Below are positions 1 to 7,895 of a stretch of 64,000 nucleotides of DNA, in pieces; position 1 is the stretch's first letter, and the number at the start of each line of letters is the position of its first letter. The position numbers and the translations under genes are program-made. This stretch comes from Haloarchaeobius salinus (GTDB taxonomy: Archaea > Halobacteriota > Halobacteria > Halobacteriales > Natrialbaceae): the NCBI RefSeq assembly GCF_024464185.1, contig NZ_JANHAU010000002.1:372001-436000 (forward strand), given 5' to 3'. A model generated the notes under the pieces. The model saw nothing but the letters and a program-made list of their open reading frames with translations. It had not been told where the DNA came from and did no database searches.

Positions 1-1
1 C

Positions 2-961
2 ACCGAGGACCGCCACGCCGACCTGCGCTACGGCGAGAACCCCCATCAGGACGCCGCGCTCTACGCCGACTACACCTGCGAGGAGCCGAGCGTCGTCCAC
101 GCCGACCAGCTGAACGAGGGCGCGAAGGCGCTCAGCTACAACAACTACAACGACGCCGACGGCGCGCTGAACCTCGTCAAGGAGTTCGACGAGCCCGCCG
201 CCGCCGTCATCAAGCACACGAACCCGGCCGGCTGTGCCACCGCCGACACGCTCGCCGAGGCGTACTCGGACGCGCTCTCGACCGACGCGAAGTCGGCCTA
301 CGGCGGCATCGTCGCCCTGAACCGCGAGTGCGACGCCGAGACCGCCGAGCTGATCAATGACTCGTTCAAGGAGGTCGTCGTCGCGCCCGGCTACACCGAC
401 GACGCGCTCGCGACCCTCACCGAGAAGAAGAACCTTCGCGTGCTCGACCTCGGCTGCGAGCCCGCCGCACTGCGCGAGCGTTCCGAGCCGATGACCAGCA
501 AGGACCTCGTCGGCGGCACGCTCGTGCAGGAGCGCGACCTCGCGGAGGTCACCCGCCGCGACCTCGAGGTCGTCACCGAGCGCGAGCCCACCGACGAGGA
601 GATCGAGACGATGCTGTTCGCCTGGAAGGTCCAGAAGCACGTGAAGTCCAACGGCATCGTGTTCGCCACGGACACGGAGACGGTCGGCCTCGGCGTCGGC
701 CAGGTCTCCCGAGTCGACGCGGTCGAGATCGCCGCGATGAAGGCCGACCGCGACGCCGAGGGCAAGTCCGCCGAGGGCGCCGTGATGGGATCGGACGCGT
801 TCTTCCCGTTCCCGGACGCTGTCGAGAAGGCCGCCGAGGCCGGCATCGAGGCCGTCATCCAGCCCGGCGGTTCGAAGCGCGACGACCAGGTCATCGAGGC
901 CTGCGACGAGCTCGGGATGGCGATGGTCATGACCGGGCAGCGGTGTTTCCGGCACGACTGA
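2..961 (+). CDS. purH: PurH-type AICAR formyltransferase/IMP cyclohydrolase, 3' part
   Basis: The window opens inside this gene; 319 codons are visible and the N-terminus is missing. The product performs the last two steps of purine synthesis: formylation of AICAR and closure to IMP. Family-typical stretches are visible in order: RYGENPHQ near the visible start, KHTNPAGCA, SAYGGIVALNR, the VQKHVKSNG region and SDAFFPFPD followed by QPGGSKRDD near the end. These belong to the AICAR transformylase domain. The frame is open from base 2 to the TGA at 959-961. The stop codon lies inside the first of several hairpins described in the next entry. In many haloarchaea this protein is fused to a PurN-like domain; the missing 5' part prevents a check. 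Confidence 0.93.
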   Translation, partial: TEDRHADLRYGENPHQDAALYADYTCEEPSVVHADQLNEGAKALSYNNYNDADGALNLVKEFDEPAAAVIKHTNPAGCATADTLAEAYSDALSTDAKSAYGGIVALNRECDAETAELINDSFKEVVVAPGYTDDALATLTEKKNLRVLDLGCEPAALRERSEPMTSKDLVGGTLVQERDLAEVTRRDLEVVTEREPTDEEIETMLFAWKVQKHVKSNGIVFATDTETVGLGVGQVSRVDAVEIAAMKADRDAEGKSAEGAVMGSDAFFPFPDAVEKAAEAGIEAVIQPGGSKRDDQVIEACDELGMAMVMTGQRCFRHD

Positions 962-1200
962 GCGCTAGCGAGGGAGTGCCGGAAAGCAGTGAGACGAGCG
1001 GAGCGAGTCTCACGCGCTTTCAGACACGATTGAGCGCCAGCGAGTGAGTGTCTGAAACTCGTGACAGCTCTGCTGTCACGGTGCTTTAGACACGACTGAG
1101 GCCACAGGCCGAATGAGTGTCTAAAGTCAGCGGGTCGCAGCGACCGAACGACCGCAGGGAGTAAGGTCGACCGTCTCGTGCGATTTCCGGCACGACCGAG
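946..1200. repeat. Array of hairpins repeating the 3' end of purH
   Basis: This stretch holds successive imperfect copies of the purH 3' end. Each is built as a hairpin. Arms are TTTCCGGCAC 946-955 with 976-985, TTTCAGACAC 1018-1027 with 1048-1057, and CTTTAGACAC 1084-1093 with 1117-1126. The first two share the loop GAGCGCTAGCGAG or GAGCGCCAGCGAG; the third has a different loop containing GGCC..GGCC. A fourth copy of the left arm plus stop region is at 1184-1200 and matches 946-962 at 16 of 17 bases. Between them are smaller hairpins: GTGAGAC 989-995 with GTCTCAC 1007-1013, GTGACAGC 1061-1068 with 1072-1079 (3-nt loop), and GGTCGC 1133-1138 with 1140-1145. A transcript terminator or 3' stabiliser is likely; the mechanism is inferred. 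Confidence 0.8.
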
Positions 1201-1209
1201 GGTCTGTCC

Positions 1210-2151
1210 TCAGTTCTCCCGCTCGATTGGGACCGTTCGCTCCATATTGCCGAACCCCCAGGAGGCGTCGATGGTCACCTCTTGAGCCTCCCTGACCGGG
1301 ACCCACACGGTCAGTGACGGACGCCGTTGCTCACCCGGCGGCACTGTCAGCTGTGCGGACCACCCGCCGTCTATAACTCTGTCGTGGTCGACCCGATAGT
1401 CGAGTGTCCACGACCGGTCACCGTCGTTCGTCACGAGGAACTCGATATCGACCTCGGCCGGGTCGTCCGCGGTCGCGATGGTCTCTGGGATAGAGGCCGT
1501 GACAGAGAGGTCCGGCGTATGGCCCATCGCGGTCCGGATGTGCTCGGGGATCGGGAGTCGGTACAGCCGGTCCGAGCCGTAGAACAGGAGCGCGGCAGTC
1601 TCGGGCACCTCGCCGACCGGCAAGGGGGCAGCGAGTCGGGCAGCCTGGCCGTCGAGATTCTCGCTGAAATCCGCTCCGAGTTCGGCGTACTCGAGCGATA
1701 TCGGGTCGCCGTTCACGGTCACCTCGCACTGGCTGCCGGCGATGATGTTCCTGCTGTCGTAGTCCGACAGGTCCGCGTCGAAGACGGCGTATATCCGGTC
1801 GTCACCGCCCAGGACACGTCCACCGTATCGACGCCACGTGCCGAAGTTCGCCTGGGGGCCGACGAACTCTCCGAGCGTGATGGGTCCCTGATACAGTTCC
1901 ACGTCGTCTCCGGGCTCGACGACGACGGTCTCGGTCGGTTCGTCGGTCGTCTCGGTCGGTTCATCGGTCGACTCCGTCGGAGAGTCGGTCTGCTCGGTCC
2001 GTGTCCGCGTCTGGGTGTCGTTGCTGGTCGTCCGAACCGTCGTCCCGTCTGTGGTCGACGGCGGATTCGTCGTCGACTCGGTGGGCTCGTCCCGTCCGGA
2101 ACAGCCGGCGAGACCGACTGCCAGGCCGGCGAGGAGGGCGCGGCGGCGCAT
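1210..2151 (-). CDS. Putative Tat-exported lipoprotein, unknown function
   Basis: A 313-residue protein. The chosen start gives MRRRALLAGLAVGLAGCSG, an Arg-rich n-region, hydrophobic core and a lipobox (LAGC) typical of haloarchaeal lipoproteins. It is followed by a long low-complexity linker of Thr, Ser, Glu and Asp (about residues 25-80), the usual spacer that holds a domain above the S-layer or membrane. The remaining 230 residues look like beta-rich extracellular domains; the C-terminal part (VEFLVTNDGDRSW and later PPGEQRRPSLTV) resembles CARDB/Ig-like folds. A longer open frame to 2247 would place the signal internally and was rejected. It is divergent from the small gene at 2213. No specific function can be assigned. 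Confidence 0.75.
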   Translation of the reverse strand: MRRRALLAGLAVGLAGCSGRDEPTESTTNPPSTTDGTTVRTTSNDTQTRTRTEQTDSPTESTDEPTETTDEPTETVVVEPGDDVELYQGPITLGEFVGPQANFGTWRRYGGRVLGGDDRIYAVFDADLSDYDSRNIIAGSQCEVTVNGDPISLEYAELGADFSENLDGQAARLAAPLPVGEVPETAALLFYGSDRLYRLPIPEHIRTAMGHTPDLSVTASIPETIATADDPAEVDIEFLVTNDGDRSWTLDYRVDHDRVIDGGWSAQLTVPPGEQRRPSLTVWVPVREAQEVTIDASWGFGNMERTVPIEREN

Positions 2152-2212
2152 ACTCGGAACCGGATTTCCAACGGTAAGTGCTTTACCCCATGGGTGACTC
2201 CGTCCGAACACC

Positions 2213-2434
2213 ATGCCGAACGGCAAACCGGGCGACAGCCCATACACCGACGTCGTGACCCACGGGAGAGATGTCTACAGCCCCGAGGTCGACGACCTGA
2301 TCCGGGAGCTCGACTCGATGGGTGCGGCCATCGACGTCCACGACGTGTTGAGCGAGCACGAGCCGGACCCCGACGAGGACGCGCTCGCGGCCGACCTCCG
2401 CGAGCTGAAGCGGGCGTACGAGTCCGACGACTGA
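2213..2434 (+). CDS. Small acidic protein, unknown function
   Basis: A 73-residue acidic soluble protein. No motif was recognised. The centre (YSPEVDDLIRELDSMG) and the end (LAADLRELKRAYESDD) are predicted helical, so a small helical bundle is plausible. It begins with ATG 61 bases from the divergent lipoprotein start and is followed 49 bases later by the SHOCT-type membrane gene, so the two may be cotranscribed. Coding is supported by the acidic composition and third-position GC bias. Confidence 0.65.
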   Translation: MPNGKPGDSPYTDVVTHGRDVYSPEVDDLIRELDSMGAAIDVHDVLSEHEPDPDEDALAADLRELKRAYESDD

Positions 2435-2483
2435 CCACGCGGCACCGTCCAGTTGAAGTGTCGCGACGGCATACCCCTCCGCA

Positions 2484-3155
2484 ATGGGACGCTTCGGCGA
2501 CACGAAGGTCAAGGCCCTCACCGTCGGGCTGGTGCTGAGCCTGTTCGCCCTCGTCGGGACGACCGTCTGGGGGCTGCTCCAGGGCCTGCTCGCGCTGCTC
2601 GCGCCCGGCAGCCAGCCCCTGCTCGCGGCGGTGGTCGGCGCGGTCGCGCCGTGGCTGCTCGCCTCCGTACTTCTGGTCCTGCTGTCGGGCGGACTGCTGC
2701 TCTGGCTCGTCATCGCGCTGGCGAGTCGCATCTCCCTCCCGTCGCCGCGGCTGGAGAGCGAGCGTCTCTCGCGGGCGGCTGCGTCCGTCGAGTACTACGT
2801 GCCGGCGGCGCGCGCAGCTGACCTCTCGGGCTGGCTCGCACCCCCCGAGCCGACGGCCGAGGAGAAGCTCGCGCAGGTCAAGGAGGACTACGTCGAGGGG
2901 AAGATATCGGGCGAGACGTTCGAGCGCAAGCTGGAGCAGCTCCATCGCGAGGAGGAGGAGCTGGACCGGAGTCGGATGCCCTCTCGACTCGACCGGCTGC
3001 TCGACGACGCTGACGCGCGGGCGGCCAGCACCGGCGACGACAGCGCCACCGGCGGTGACGACCTGTCGAGCACCGCCGTCGTCGACGCGACGGATGTGAC
3101 CGTCGTCGAGGAGTCCGGCGACGGCGACGACGAGCCGGCGACGGAGCAGGCCTGA
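2484..3155 (+). CDS. Membrane protein with SHOCT-like C-terminal motif
   Basis: A 223-residue protein with two strong hydrophobic segments (about residues 9-35 and 45-78), so a hairpin in the membrane. A cytoplasmic or surface part follows. The stretch TAEEKLAQVKEDYVEGKISG at about 113-132 matches the short SHOCT-type motif (lengthening helix, KEL..G.IS/E.F), which is often found at the end of membrane-associated oligomers. The tail (about 160-223) is a disordered Asp/Thr/Val-rich extension. Its function is unknown; SHOCT proteins are thought to act in oligomerisation. Its stop lies 1 base before the convergent cbiZ stop. Confidence 0.7.
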   Translation: MGRFGDTKVKALTVGLVLSLFALVGTTVWGLLQGLLALLAPGSQPLLAAVVGAVAPWLLASVLLVLLSGGLLLWLVIALASRISLPSPRLESERLSRAAASVEYYVPAARAADLSGWLAPPEPTAEEKLAQVKEDYVEGKISGETFERKLEQLHREEEELDRSRMPSRLDRLLDDADARAASTGDDSATGGDDLSSTAVVDATDVTVVEESGDGDDEPATEQA

Positions 3156-3156
3156 C

Positions 3157-3873
3157 TCACTCGCCGCCGAGTTCGAACACGTCCGCTCGGGCGTCGGTGC
3201 TGACGCCATAGCGCGCGTCCTCGACTCCAGTCGGCGGCTCGTCCTCACCGTATCTCGCCGCGAGCGCCGCCGACACCGACTCACGAACGCAGGCCCGAGC
3301 GGCCGCGCCGACACGCGTCGCGCTCCCGGAGAACGTCGTGGGCTCGCCGTCGGGGTCGCTCGCGACGACGACCGCGTCGCTCGTCGTGCCCGGGACGCCG
3401 ACCGCGTCGAGGAGCGTCGCGGCCTTCGCCTCCGCGGCGACCGCGACGAGGTTCGCGAGCGCGCCGTCGGCCAGCGACCGGGTCGTCCCGACGACGACGT
3501 TGACCGTCCCGGGGACGAGTTCGCCGTCGGGGAGCTCGCCGCCGGGAGGGTCCATCGGCAGCTCGGCGGGGTTCGAGACGCCCGCCGTGGCGACGGCGAC
3601 GACGGGGCCGAGACGTGCGCCCCGGGCGTGACGGGTCGCGACGCCGGTCAGCAGGACGGGCGCGCCGTCGTGGAACTCGGCGGCGTCGAAACCCGCGGAT
3701 TCGAGCCGGCCGGTGACGAACCGCGCCACGTCGTCGCAGCGCCAGTCCTCGGGGACGGTGACGCTGTAGGCCGCGTCGGCGCGTCGGCGGCCGCCACGCC
3801 AGCCCGTCGAGAGCCACTCCGTGCCCGGTGCACCGAGGCGGACCACGCCGTCACGCGTCGTCGGTTCGAACAT
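3157..3873 (-). CDS. cbiZ: CbiZ adenosylcobinamide amidohydrolase
   Basis: A 238-residue protein of the CbiZ family, the archaeal cobinamide-salvage enzyme. It cleaves adenosylcobinamide to adenosylcobyric acid, which re-enters the pathway at CbiB. Visible family features are LSTGWRGG near the start, the GVATRHARGA stretch, VGTTRSLADGALANLVAVAAEAK in the middle, and the GTTSDAVVVAS segment towards the end. The start at 3873 (MFEPTTRDG) was preferred over 3891 because it begins the conserved region; both overlap the end of cobD, by 23 bases for the chosen one. It is the last gene of the minus-strand cob operon. Confidence 0.9.
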   Translation of the reverse strand: MFEPTTRDGVVRLGAPGTEWLSTGWRGGRRRADAAYSVTVPEDWRCDDVARFVTGRLESAGFDAAEFHDGAPVLLTGVATRHARGARLGPVVAVATAGVSNPAELPMDPPGGELPDGELVPGTVNVVVGTTRSLADGALANLVAVAAEAKAATLLDAVGVPGTTSDAVVVASDPDGEPTTFSGSATRVGAAARACVRESVSAALAARYGEDEPPTGVEDARYGVSTDARADVFELGGE

Positions 3874-4894
3874 CCAACACCTCCAGCGCACGGTCGGTCG
3901 CCGCGTGGTCCTTCACCGCGACCCTGACGTGCGAGTCCAGCCCCCGGAACGTCCGGGCGTCGCGGAGGACCACGCCCTGGTCGCGGGCGTCGGCCAGCAG
4001 TTCATCCACGTCCTGCCCCCCGCAGTCGAGCAGCAGGAACGGCGCGGCCGAGGGGTGCACGTCGAACGCGGGCTCGAGGCCCTCCTGGAGCCGGTGGCGC
4101 TCTCGACGGACCGCCTCGCGCGTCTCCCGGACGAACTCGTGCTGGCGCAGGCAGTGCGTGCCCACGGCGGCCGCGGGTGCACCGAGGTTCCACGCACGGC
4201 GAGCCGTCGCGAGGTCGTCCCGCGCCGCGCCCGTCGCGACGGCGTAGCCCGCCCGGAGACCCGGCAGCCCGTACAGCTTCGTCAGCGACCGCGCGACGAC
4301 GACGGCCGGATGGCTGGCCAGCGACGCCTGCTCGGTGTACCCCAGGAACGCCTCGTCGGCGAGCAGGCGGGTGTCGGCATCGGCACAGCGGTCCACGAGC
4401 GCGACGAGGTCGCCCCGGTCGGGGAGCGCCCCGGTCGGGTTGTTCGGCGTGCAGACCACGACGACCGCGTAGTCGGTGGGATCCACGTCCAGGATTCCGT
4501 CCGACGGGACGAACTCGGGGTCACCACCCTGCAGGCGCACCTCGCGGGCGTACTCACCGAAACTCGGGGCGGGAACGGCGACGCGGTCGCCCGGGTCGAC
4601 GGCGGTCGCGAGTGCGAGCCGGATGGCCGCGAGCCCGCCCGGCGTCGGCACGACCTGCCCGGGCTCGCAGCCGACGACCGACGCTGCGGCCTCGCGGAAC
4701 TCGGGGTACCCGTCGTCGGGGTACCGTCTGGACGCCGCGAGCGCGGCCTCGTAGACGGCCGTCGTGCCGGGTGGCGACCGGGGGTTCGTGTTCGCGCTCA
4801 GGTCCAGCACGTCCCGGTCGGTCGTCCCGCCGTGGGGCACGCGGTCGGTGTCGCGGACGGACTCACGATCCACGCCGGTCCACCCCCGGGTCAC
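3851..4894 (-). CDS. cobD: CobD-like threonine-phosphate decarboxylase (class I/II aminotransferase fold)
   Basis: A 347-residue PLP enzyme of the HisC/CobD group. CobD makes (R)-1-amino-2-propanol phosphate, the linker that CbiB attaches to adenosylcobyric acid. Visible signs are the LSANTNPRSPP start motif, CTPNNPTGALP in the PLP-binding core, the DEAFLGY aspartate stretch, and the Schiff-base lysine in SLTKLYGLPGLRAGY. The C-terminal RVAVKD region binds the phosphate/carboxylate. Histidinol-phosphate aminotransferase is the alternative by sequence alone, but its position between cbiZ and cobY decides for CobD. The GTG start overlaps the cobY stop by 4 bases. Confidence 0.88.
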   Translation of the reverse strand: MTRGWTGVDRESVRDTDRVPHGGTTDRDVLDLSANTNPRSPPGTTAVYEAALAASRRYPDDGYPEFREAAASVVGCEPGQVVPTPGGLAAIRLALATAVDPGDRVAVPAPSFGEYAREVRLQGGDPEFVPSDGILDVDPTDYAVVVVCTPNNPTGALPDRGDLVALVDRCADADTRLLADEAFLGYTEQASLASHPAVVVARSLTKLYGLPGLRAGYAVATGAARDDLATARRAWNLGAPAAAVGTHCLRQHEFVRETREAVRRERHRLQEGLEPAFDVHPSAAPFLLLDCGGQDVDELLADARDQGVVLRDARTFRGLDSHVRVAVKDHAATDRALEVLDVRTDDA

Positions 4895-5484
4895 GACTCA
4901 CGGCTGTCCACCTCCCCGGCGAGCGCCTCGGCGACGGCCGCGTCGCCCGCCCTGTTCACGTTCACGGCGAGTCTGGCATCGAAGTTCACGTGCGTCTCGT
5001 CCTCGGCTTCGGGGCCGACCACGTTGAGTCCCGTGGGTGCGAGCCCGTCCATCTCGGTGTCGACGCTGACGCCGAGTTGCTCCTTCAGCGCGACGGGGAC
5101 GACCACACTCAGGCTCCGTACCGTGCCGTCGGCCGACAGCGCCGCGTCGAGCGCCCGGTCGACCGGCCCTGCCGCGAGCAGCGGCAGGTCGGCGGCGACG
5201 GTCAGGACGGGTCCGCCGCCGGTCGCCTCGATGGCCACGCCGAGGTCCGCGACGTAGCCCTCGCCCGGTGTCTCGATGGCTGTCACGTCGGGCCGTTCCG
5301 CGAGCCGCGTTCGAGTACTGGGTGCGTTCGGCGACACCGCGGCGTACACCTCGTCGACCCGGCTGGCCCCGAGCGCGTCGCAGACGCGGTCGACCATCGG
5401 GACGCCGTCGACTGGGAACAGGGGTTTCTCCACGTCGCCCTCGAACCGGCTGCCCTCGCCGCCACACATCACGAGAGCGTCCAC
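4891..5484 (-). CDS. cobY: CobY adenosylcobinamide-phosphate guanylyltransferase
   Basis: A 197-residue nucleotidyltransferase that activates adenosylcobinamide phosphate with GTP to AdoCbi-GDP, replacing bacterial CobU in archaea. The glycosyltransferase-A-like start motif MCGGEGSRF with K downstream (VEKPLFPVDG) binds the nucleotide; LTVAADLPLL is the metal/substrate motif; FDARLAVNVNRAGD near the end is typical of CobY. Start is GTG at 5484 (VDALVMCGGEG), because the motif should sit at residue 6-10 and the longer frame upstream is Arg-rich shadow sequence. It overlaps cobS by 16 bases and cobD by 4. Confidence 0.88.
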   Translation of the reverse strand: MDALVMCGGEGSRFEGDVEKPLFPVDGVPMVDRVCDALGASRVDEVYAAVSPNAPSTRTRLAERPDVTAIETPGEGYVADLGVAIEATGGGPVLTVAADLPLLAAGPVDRALDAALSADGTVRSLSVVVPVALKEQLGVSVDTEMDGLAPTGLNVVGPEAEDETHVNFDARLAVNVNRAGDAAVAEALAGEVDSRES

Positions 5485-6242
5485 GCGATCACCCCCACGT
5501 GGAGCCCGACGACGCGGGCGAGCTCGTTCGTCGCGCCGAACACGTCGCCGGAGACGCCGCCGAGCCGGCTCCGCGCCCAGCCGACCGCGACGGCGGCGAC
5601 GACGAGCGCGGCCGCGACGGGTGCACCGCCAGCGAGGAGTCCGGGGAGGTCCCCGCCGGCCCACCAGCCCACCCCCGATATCGGGAGTGCGACGGCGACC
5701 GCGGCGACGAGCGCGACCACGCCCGAGCCGTCGGCGAGCGCGCTCCCCAACCCCTCGTGGGGTGGGTCCGCGACCGACGCGACCGCCGCCATCGCCGCCT
5801 TCGCACCGACCTCGCTGGCGACGACGACGGCGACCGATTCCCCGACATCGAGCCCGGCGACCGCGACGGCACCGAGCGCGAGCCCGGCGACGACGACTGC
5901 GACCGCCACGACCGCGCCGACACCCGTCGTCGTGTCCTTCAGCACCTCACGGCGGCGCTCGGGGTCGCCGTGGACGACCGCCGCGTCGCCGCAGTCCGCG
6001 ACGCCGTCGAGGTGGGTGATGCCGGTGAGCCCGTAGGTGGCGACGAGGTAGGCGAACGCGACGACGGTGGCCGGCGCTGTCCCGGCCGCGACGAACGGCA
6101 GCGCGAGGCACGCACCGACGACGTACCCGACCGGGACGGCCGCGACGGGCGCGGCCGTGAAGGCGGTCCACGCGTGCTCGTCGTGGCCGACCGGGAGCCG
6201 CGTGAGGAAGCCGACCGCACCCCGGAGCGCGCTCAGAGCCAC
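5469..6242 (-). CDS. cobS: CobS adenosylcobinamide-GDP ribazoletransferase (cobalamin synthase)
   Basis: A 257-residue polytopic membrane enzyme joining AdoCbi-GDP to alpha-ribazole phosphate. Family features are the N-terminal GAVGFLTRLPVG, the acidic HLDGVADCGDA motif (metal-binding D residues, residues about 80-90), and ERRREVLKDTTTGVGA directly after it. At least six hydrophobic helices follow. GTG at 6242 gives VALSALRGAVGFLTR, the usual N-terminus; an in-frame extension to 7046 is antisense-like shadow over cbiB in another frame and was rejected. It overlaps the cbiB end by 10 bases. Confidence 0.9.
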   Translation of the reverse strand: MALSALRGAVGFLTRLPVGHDEHAWTAFTAAPVAAVPVGYVVGACLALPFVAAGTAPATVVAFAYLVATYGLTGITHLDGVADCGDAAVVHGDPERRREVLKDTTTGVGAVVAVAVVVAGLALGAVAVAGLDVGESVAVVVASEVGAKAAMAAVASVADPPHEGLGSALADGSGVVALVAAVAVALPISGVGWWAGGDLPGLLAGGAPVAAALVVAAVAVGWARSRLGGVSGDVFGATNELARVVGLHVGVIAWTLS

Positions 6243-7144
6243 GCCACCACCCCCGCGAGGATGGACGCGACGACGCCCGAGGAGGCCACCTGTAAGACAC
6301 CGCGCTGGGCCGACCGCGGCGACGGCAGCGACGCACCGGCGTTGAGCACGTACACGCCCGGTTTCTCGAGTCTGACCTCCAGTGCGGCCGCGACGGTCCC
6401 CATCGGCCAGCCGGAGTTCGGCGACGGCACCTCGGGGAGCCACTGCCGGGCCCGCAGCAGCGCCCACGGTCGCCCGGCGACCTGCGCGAGCAGCAGCGCC
6501 GAGAGTCGTGCCGGGAGCCACATCACGACGTCGTCGAGGCGCGCGCTCGGCCCGCCGACGGGCTTCGACCGGTAGCCGAGCATCGAGTCCAGCGTGTTCA
6601 CCGCCTTGACCCACGCCGCGCCCGCCGCCGCCAGCGTGAGCGAGAACGGTGCGAGGGCGGCGAACGCGCCGAGCGGGGCGACGAAGCCGTCCGCGAGGTT
6701 CTCCGCGGCGCTCTCGACGGCCGCGCTCCGGAGCAGCCCGGGCGAGAGCTCGCTGGCGTCCCGCCCCGCGAGCGAGCGCAGCGACTCCCGTGCCGCGTCG
6801 ACGTCCTCGGTCGAGAGTTCGACCACGTGGAGTGCCTCCGCGACGAGCATCCGCAGGCTCGTCGCGACCGCCAGCGCGAGGCCCGCGACGACCGCGCCCG
6901 CCCACGGGTCGACCTGTGCCGCCAGCCGGACGACGCCGGCGACGACCCCCGCGGCGAGCAGCGGGAGCGCGACGGCTGCGACCACGCCGACGAGCAGGGG
7001 TCGGTTCCACTCCCGGTCGACGGGTGCGACGAGTCGACCGAACCACGCGACCGGGTGGAGCCGGGTCGGGGGTTCACCGACGAGGACGTCGAGAGCGACC
7101 GCGACGACCACCGCTGCGGCTGCGGTCACCGGCACCGCGACCAC
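6233..7144 (-). CDS. cbiB: CbiB adenosylcobinamide-phosphate synthase
   Basis: A 303-residue membrane protein which joins aminopropanol phosphate (from CobD) to adenosylcobyric acid. Recognisable features are the N-terminal DVLVGEPPTRLHPVAWFGR, the ESAAENLADGFVAPL motif at about residues 143-157, VKAVNTLDSMLGYR, and SPNSGWPMGTVAAAL near the end, all classical for CbiB. There are several hydrophobic helices. The first start in the frame is GTG at 7144; no better internal start is seen. It lies 55 bases behind the HAD gene and overlaps cobS by 10 bases. Confidence 0.92.
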   Translation of the reverse strand: MVAVPVTAAAAVVVAVALDVLVGEPPTRLHPVAWFGRLVAPVDREWNRPLLVGVVAAVALPLLAAGVVAGVVRLAAQVDPWAGAVVAGLALAVATSLRMLVAEALHVVELSTEDVDAARESLRSLAGRDASELSPGLLRSAAVESAAENLADGFVAPLGAFAALAPFSLTLAAAGAAWVKAVNTLDSMLGYRSKPVGGPSARLDDVVMWLPARLSALLLAQVAGRPWALLRARQWLPEVPSPNSGWPMGTVAAALEVRLEKPGVYVLNAGASLPSPRSAQRGVLQVASSGVVASILAGVVAWL

Positions 7145-7199
7145 CTCGTACGCGCCTGTCGGCCACTCGACCGCGCCGGCCGGCCCCTCCGCCGCGTCG

Positions 7200-7829
7200 T
7201 CATCCCGACCACCCCAGCTCGTCGGCGAGCTCGGTGAGCGGGACGTCGGTCACGTCGACAAACCGCCCGCCCAGTGCCTCGATTCCGCCGTCCGTCCGGG
7301 GGTCGTCGCCGACGTGGACGAGGTCGGCGGGCTCGACGTCGAGCTGGCGTGCCGTCGTCTCGAACATCGCGGCGGTGGGCTTGCGCCAGCCACAGCCGAC
7401 GCTGCTCACGACCGCATCGAAGTCGCCTCTGGAGAGCTCGGAGCGGACCAGCGTGCGGCCGACGAGCTCCGGCACCGAACAGTTCGAGCAGAGCGCGACC
7501 GGGCCGTGCTCGCGAGCGGCCGCGACCGCGTCGACCGCGCCGTCGCGGGTACGTATCTCGGGGTCGAACGCGGCGACGACCGCCCGGCGGGCCGCGTTGC
7601 CCGGTGCGTCGACCCCGCGGCTCGCGAGCGCCGCGGAGACGTGCGCCGGGAGCGGTACCTCCGCGCCCTCCGGCGCGTCGATGTGTCTCTCGCGGTAGGC
7701 CGCCGCCCAGTCGTCCGGGACCGCCACGTCGCGGGTCGCCAGCTCGGCCGCGACACGCGCCGCCGGGTCGCCTGCCCCGGCGTCGACGCGCTCGACCAGC
7801 GTCCCGAACAGGTCGAACGAGACTGCCAC
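7200..7829 (-). CDS. HAD-superfamily hydrolase, first gene of the cob operon
   Basis: A 209-residue HAD phosphatase. Motif I is FDLFGTLV at the N-terminus, motif II is the LCSNCS stretch at about 112, motif III lysine is in GWRKPTAAMF, and motif IV is HVGDDPRTDG. A helical cap lies between motifs I and II. The start is GTG. Its position at the head of the cobalamin operon is notable: no phosphatase of the CobC or CobZ families is seen among the neighbours, so this enzyme could remove the phosphate from adenosylcobalamin-5'-phosphate or alpha-ribazole phosphate. That role is inferred from context only. A general phosphoglycolate-type phosphatase is the alternative. Confidence 0.85.
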   Translation of the reverse strand: MAVSFDLFGTLVERVDAGAGDPAARVAAELATRDVAVPDDWAAAYRERHIDAPEGAEVPLPAHVSAALASRGVDAPGNAARRAVVAAFDPEIRTRDGAVDAVAAAREHGPVALCSNCSVPELVGRTLVRSELSRGDFDAVVSSVGCGWRKPTAAMFETTARQLDVEPADLVHVGDDPRTDGGIEALGGRFVDVTDVPLTELADELGWSG

Positions 7830-7895
7830 TACCGTGAGACTAGCGCAATTCTACTTGAACGACGCGGTCCCGGTCGCCGACGAGCCAGCACCGTC

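Noticed and set aside
5469-7046. A 525-codon minus-strand frame extending cobS upstream over cbiB
   Set aside because: Its upstream part is Arg/Gly-rich out-of-frame sequence of cbiB; the CobS family begins at GTG 6242.
7830-7895. Cobalamin riboswitch upstream of the cob operon
   Set aside because: Only 66 bases separate the HAD gene from the Rieske stop, and no B12-box-like sequence is visible.
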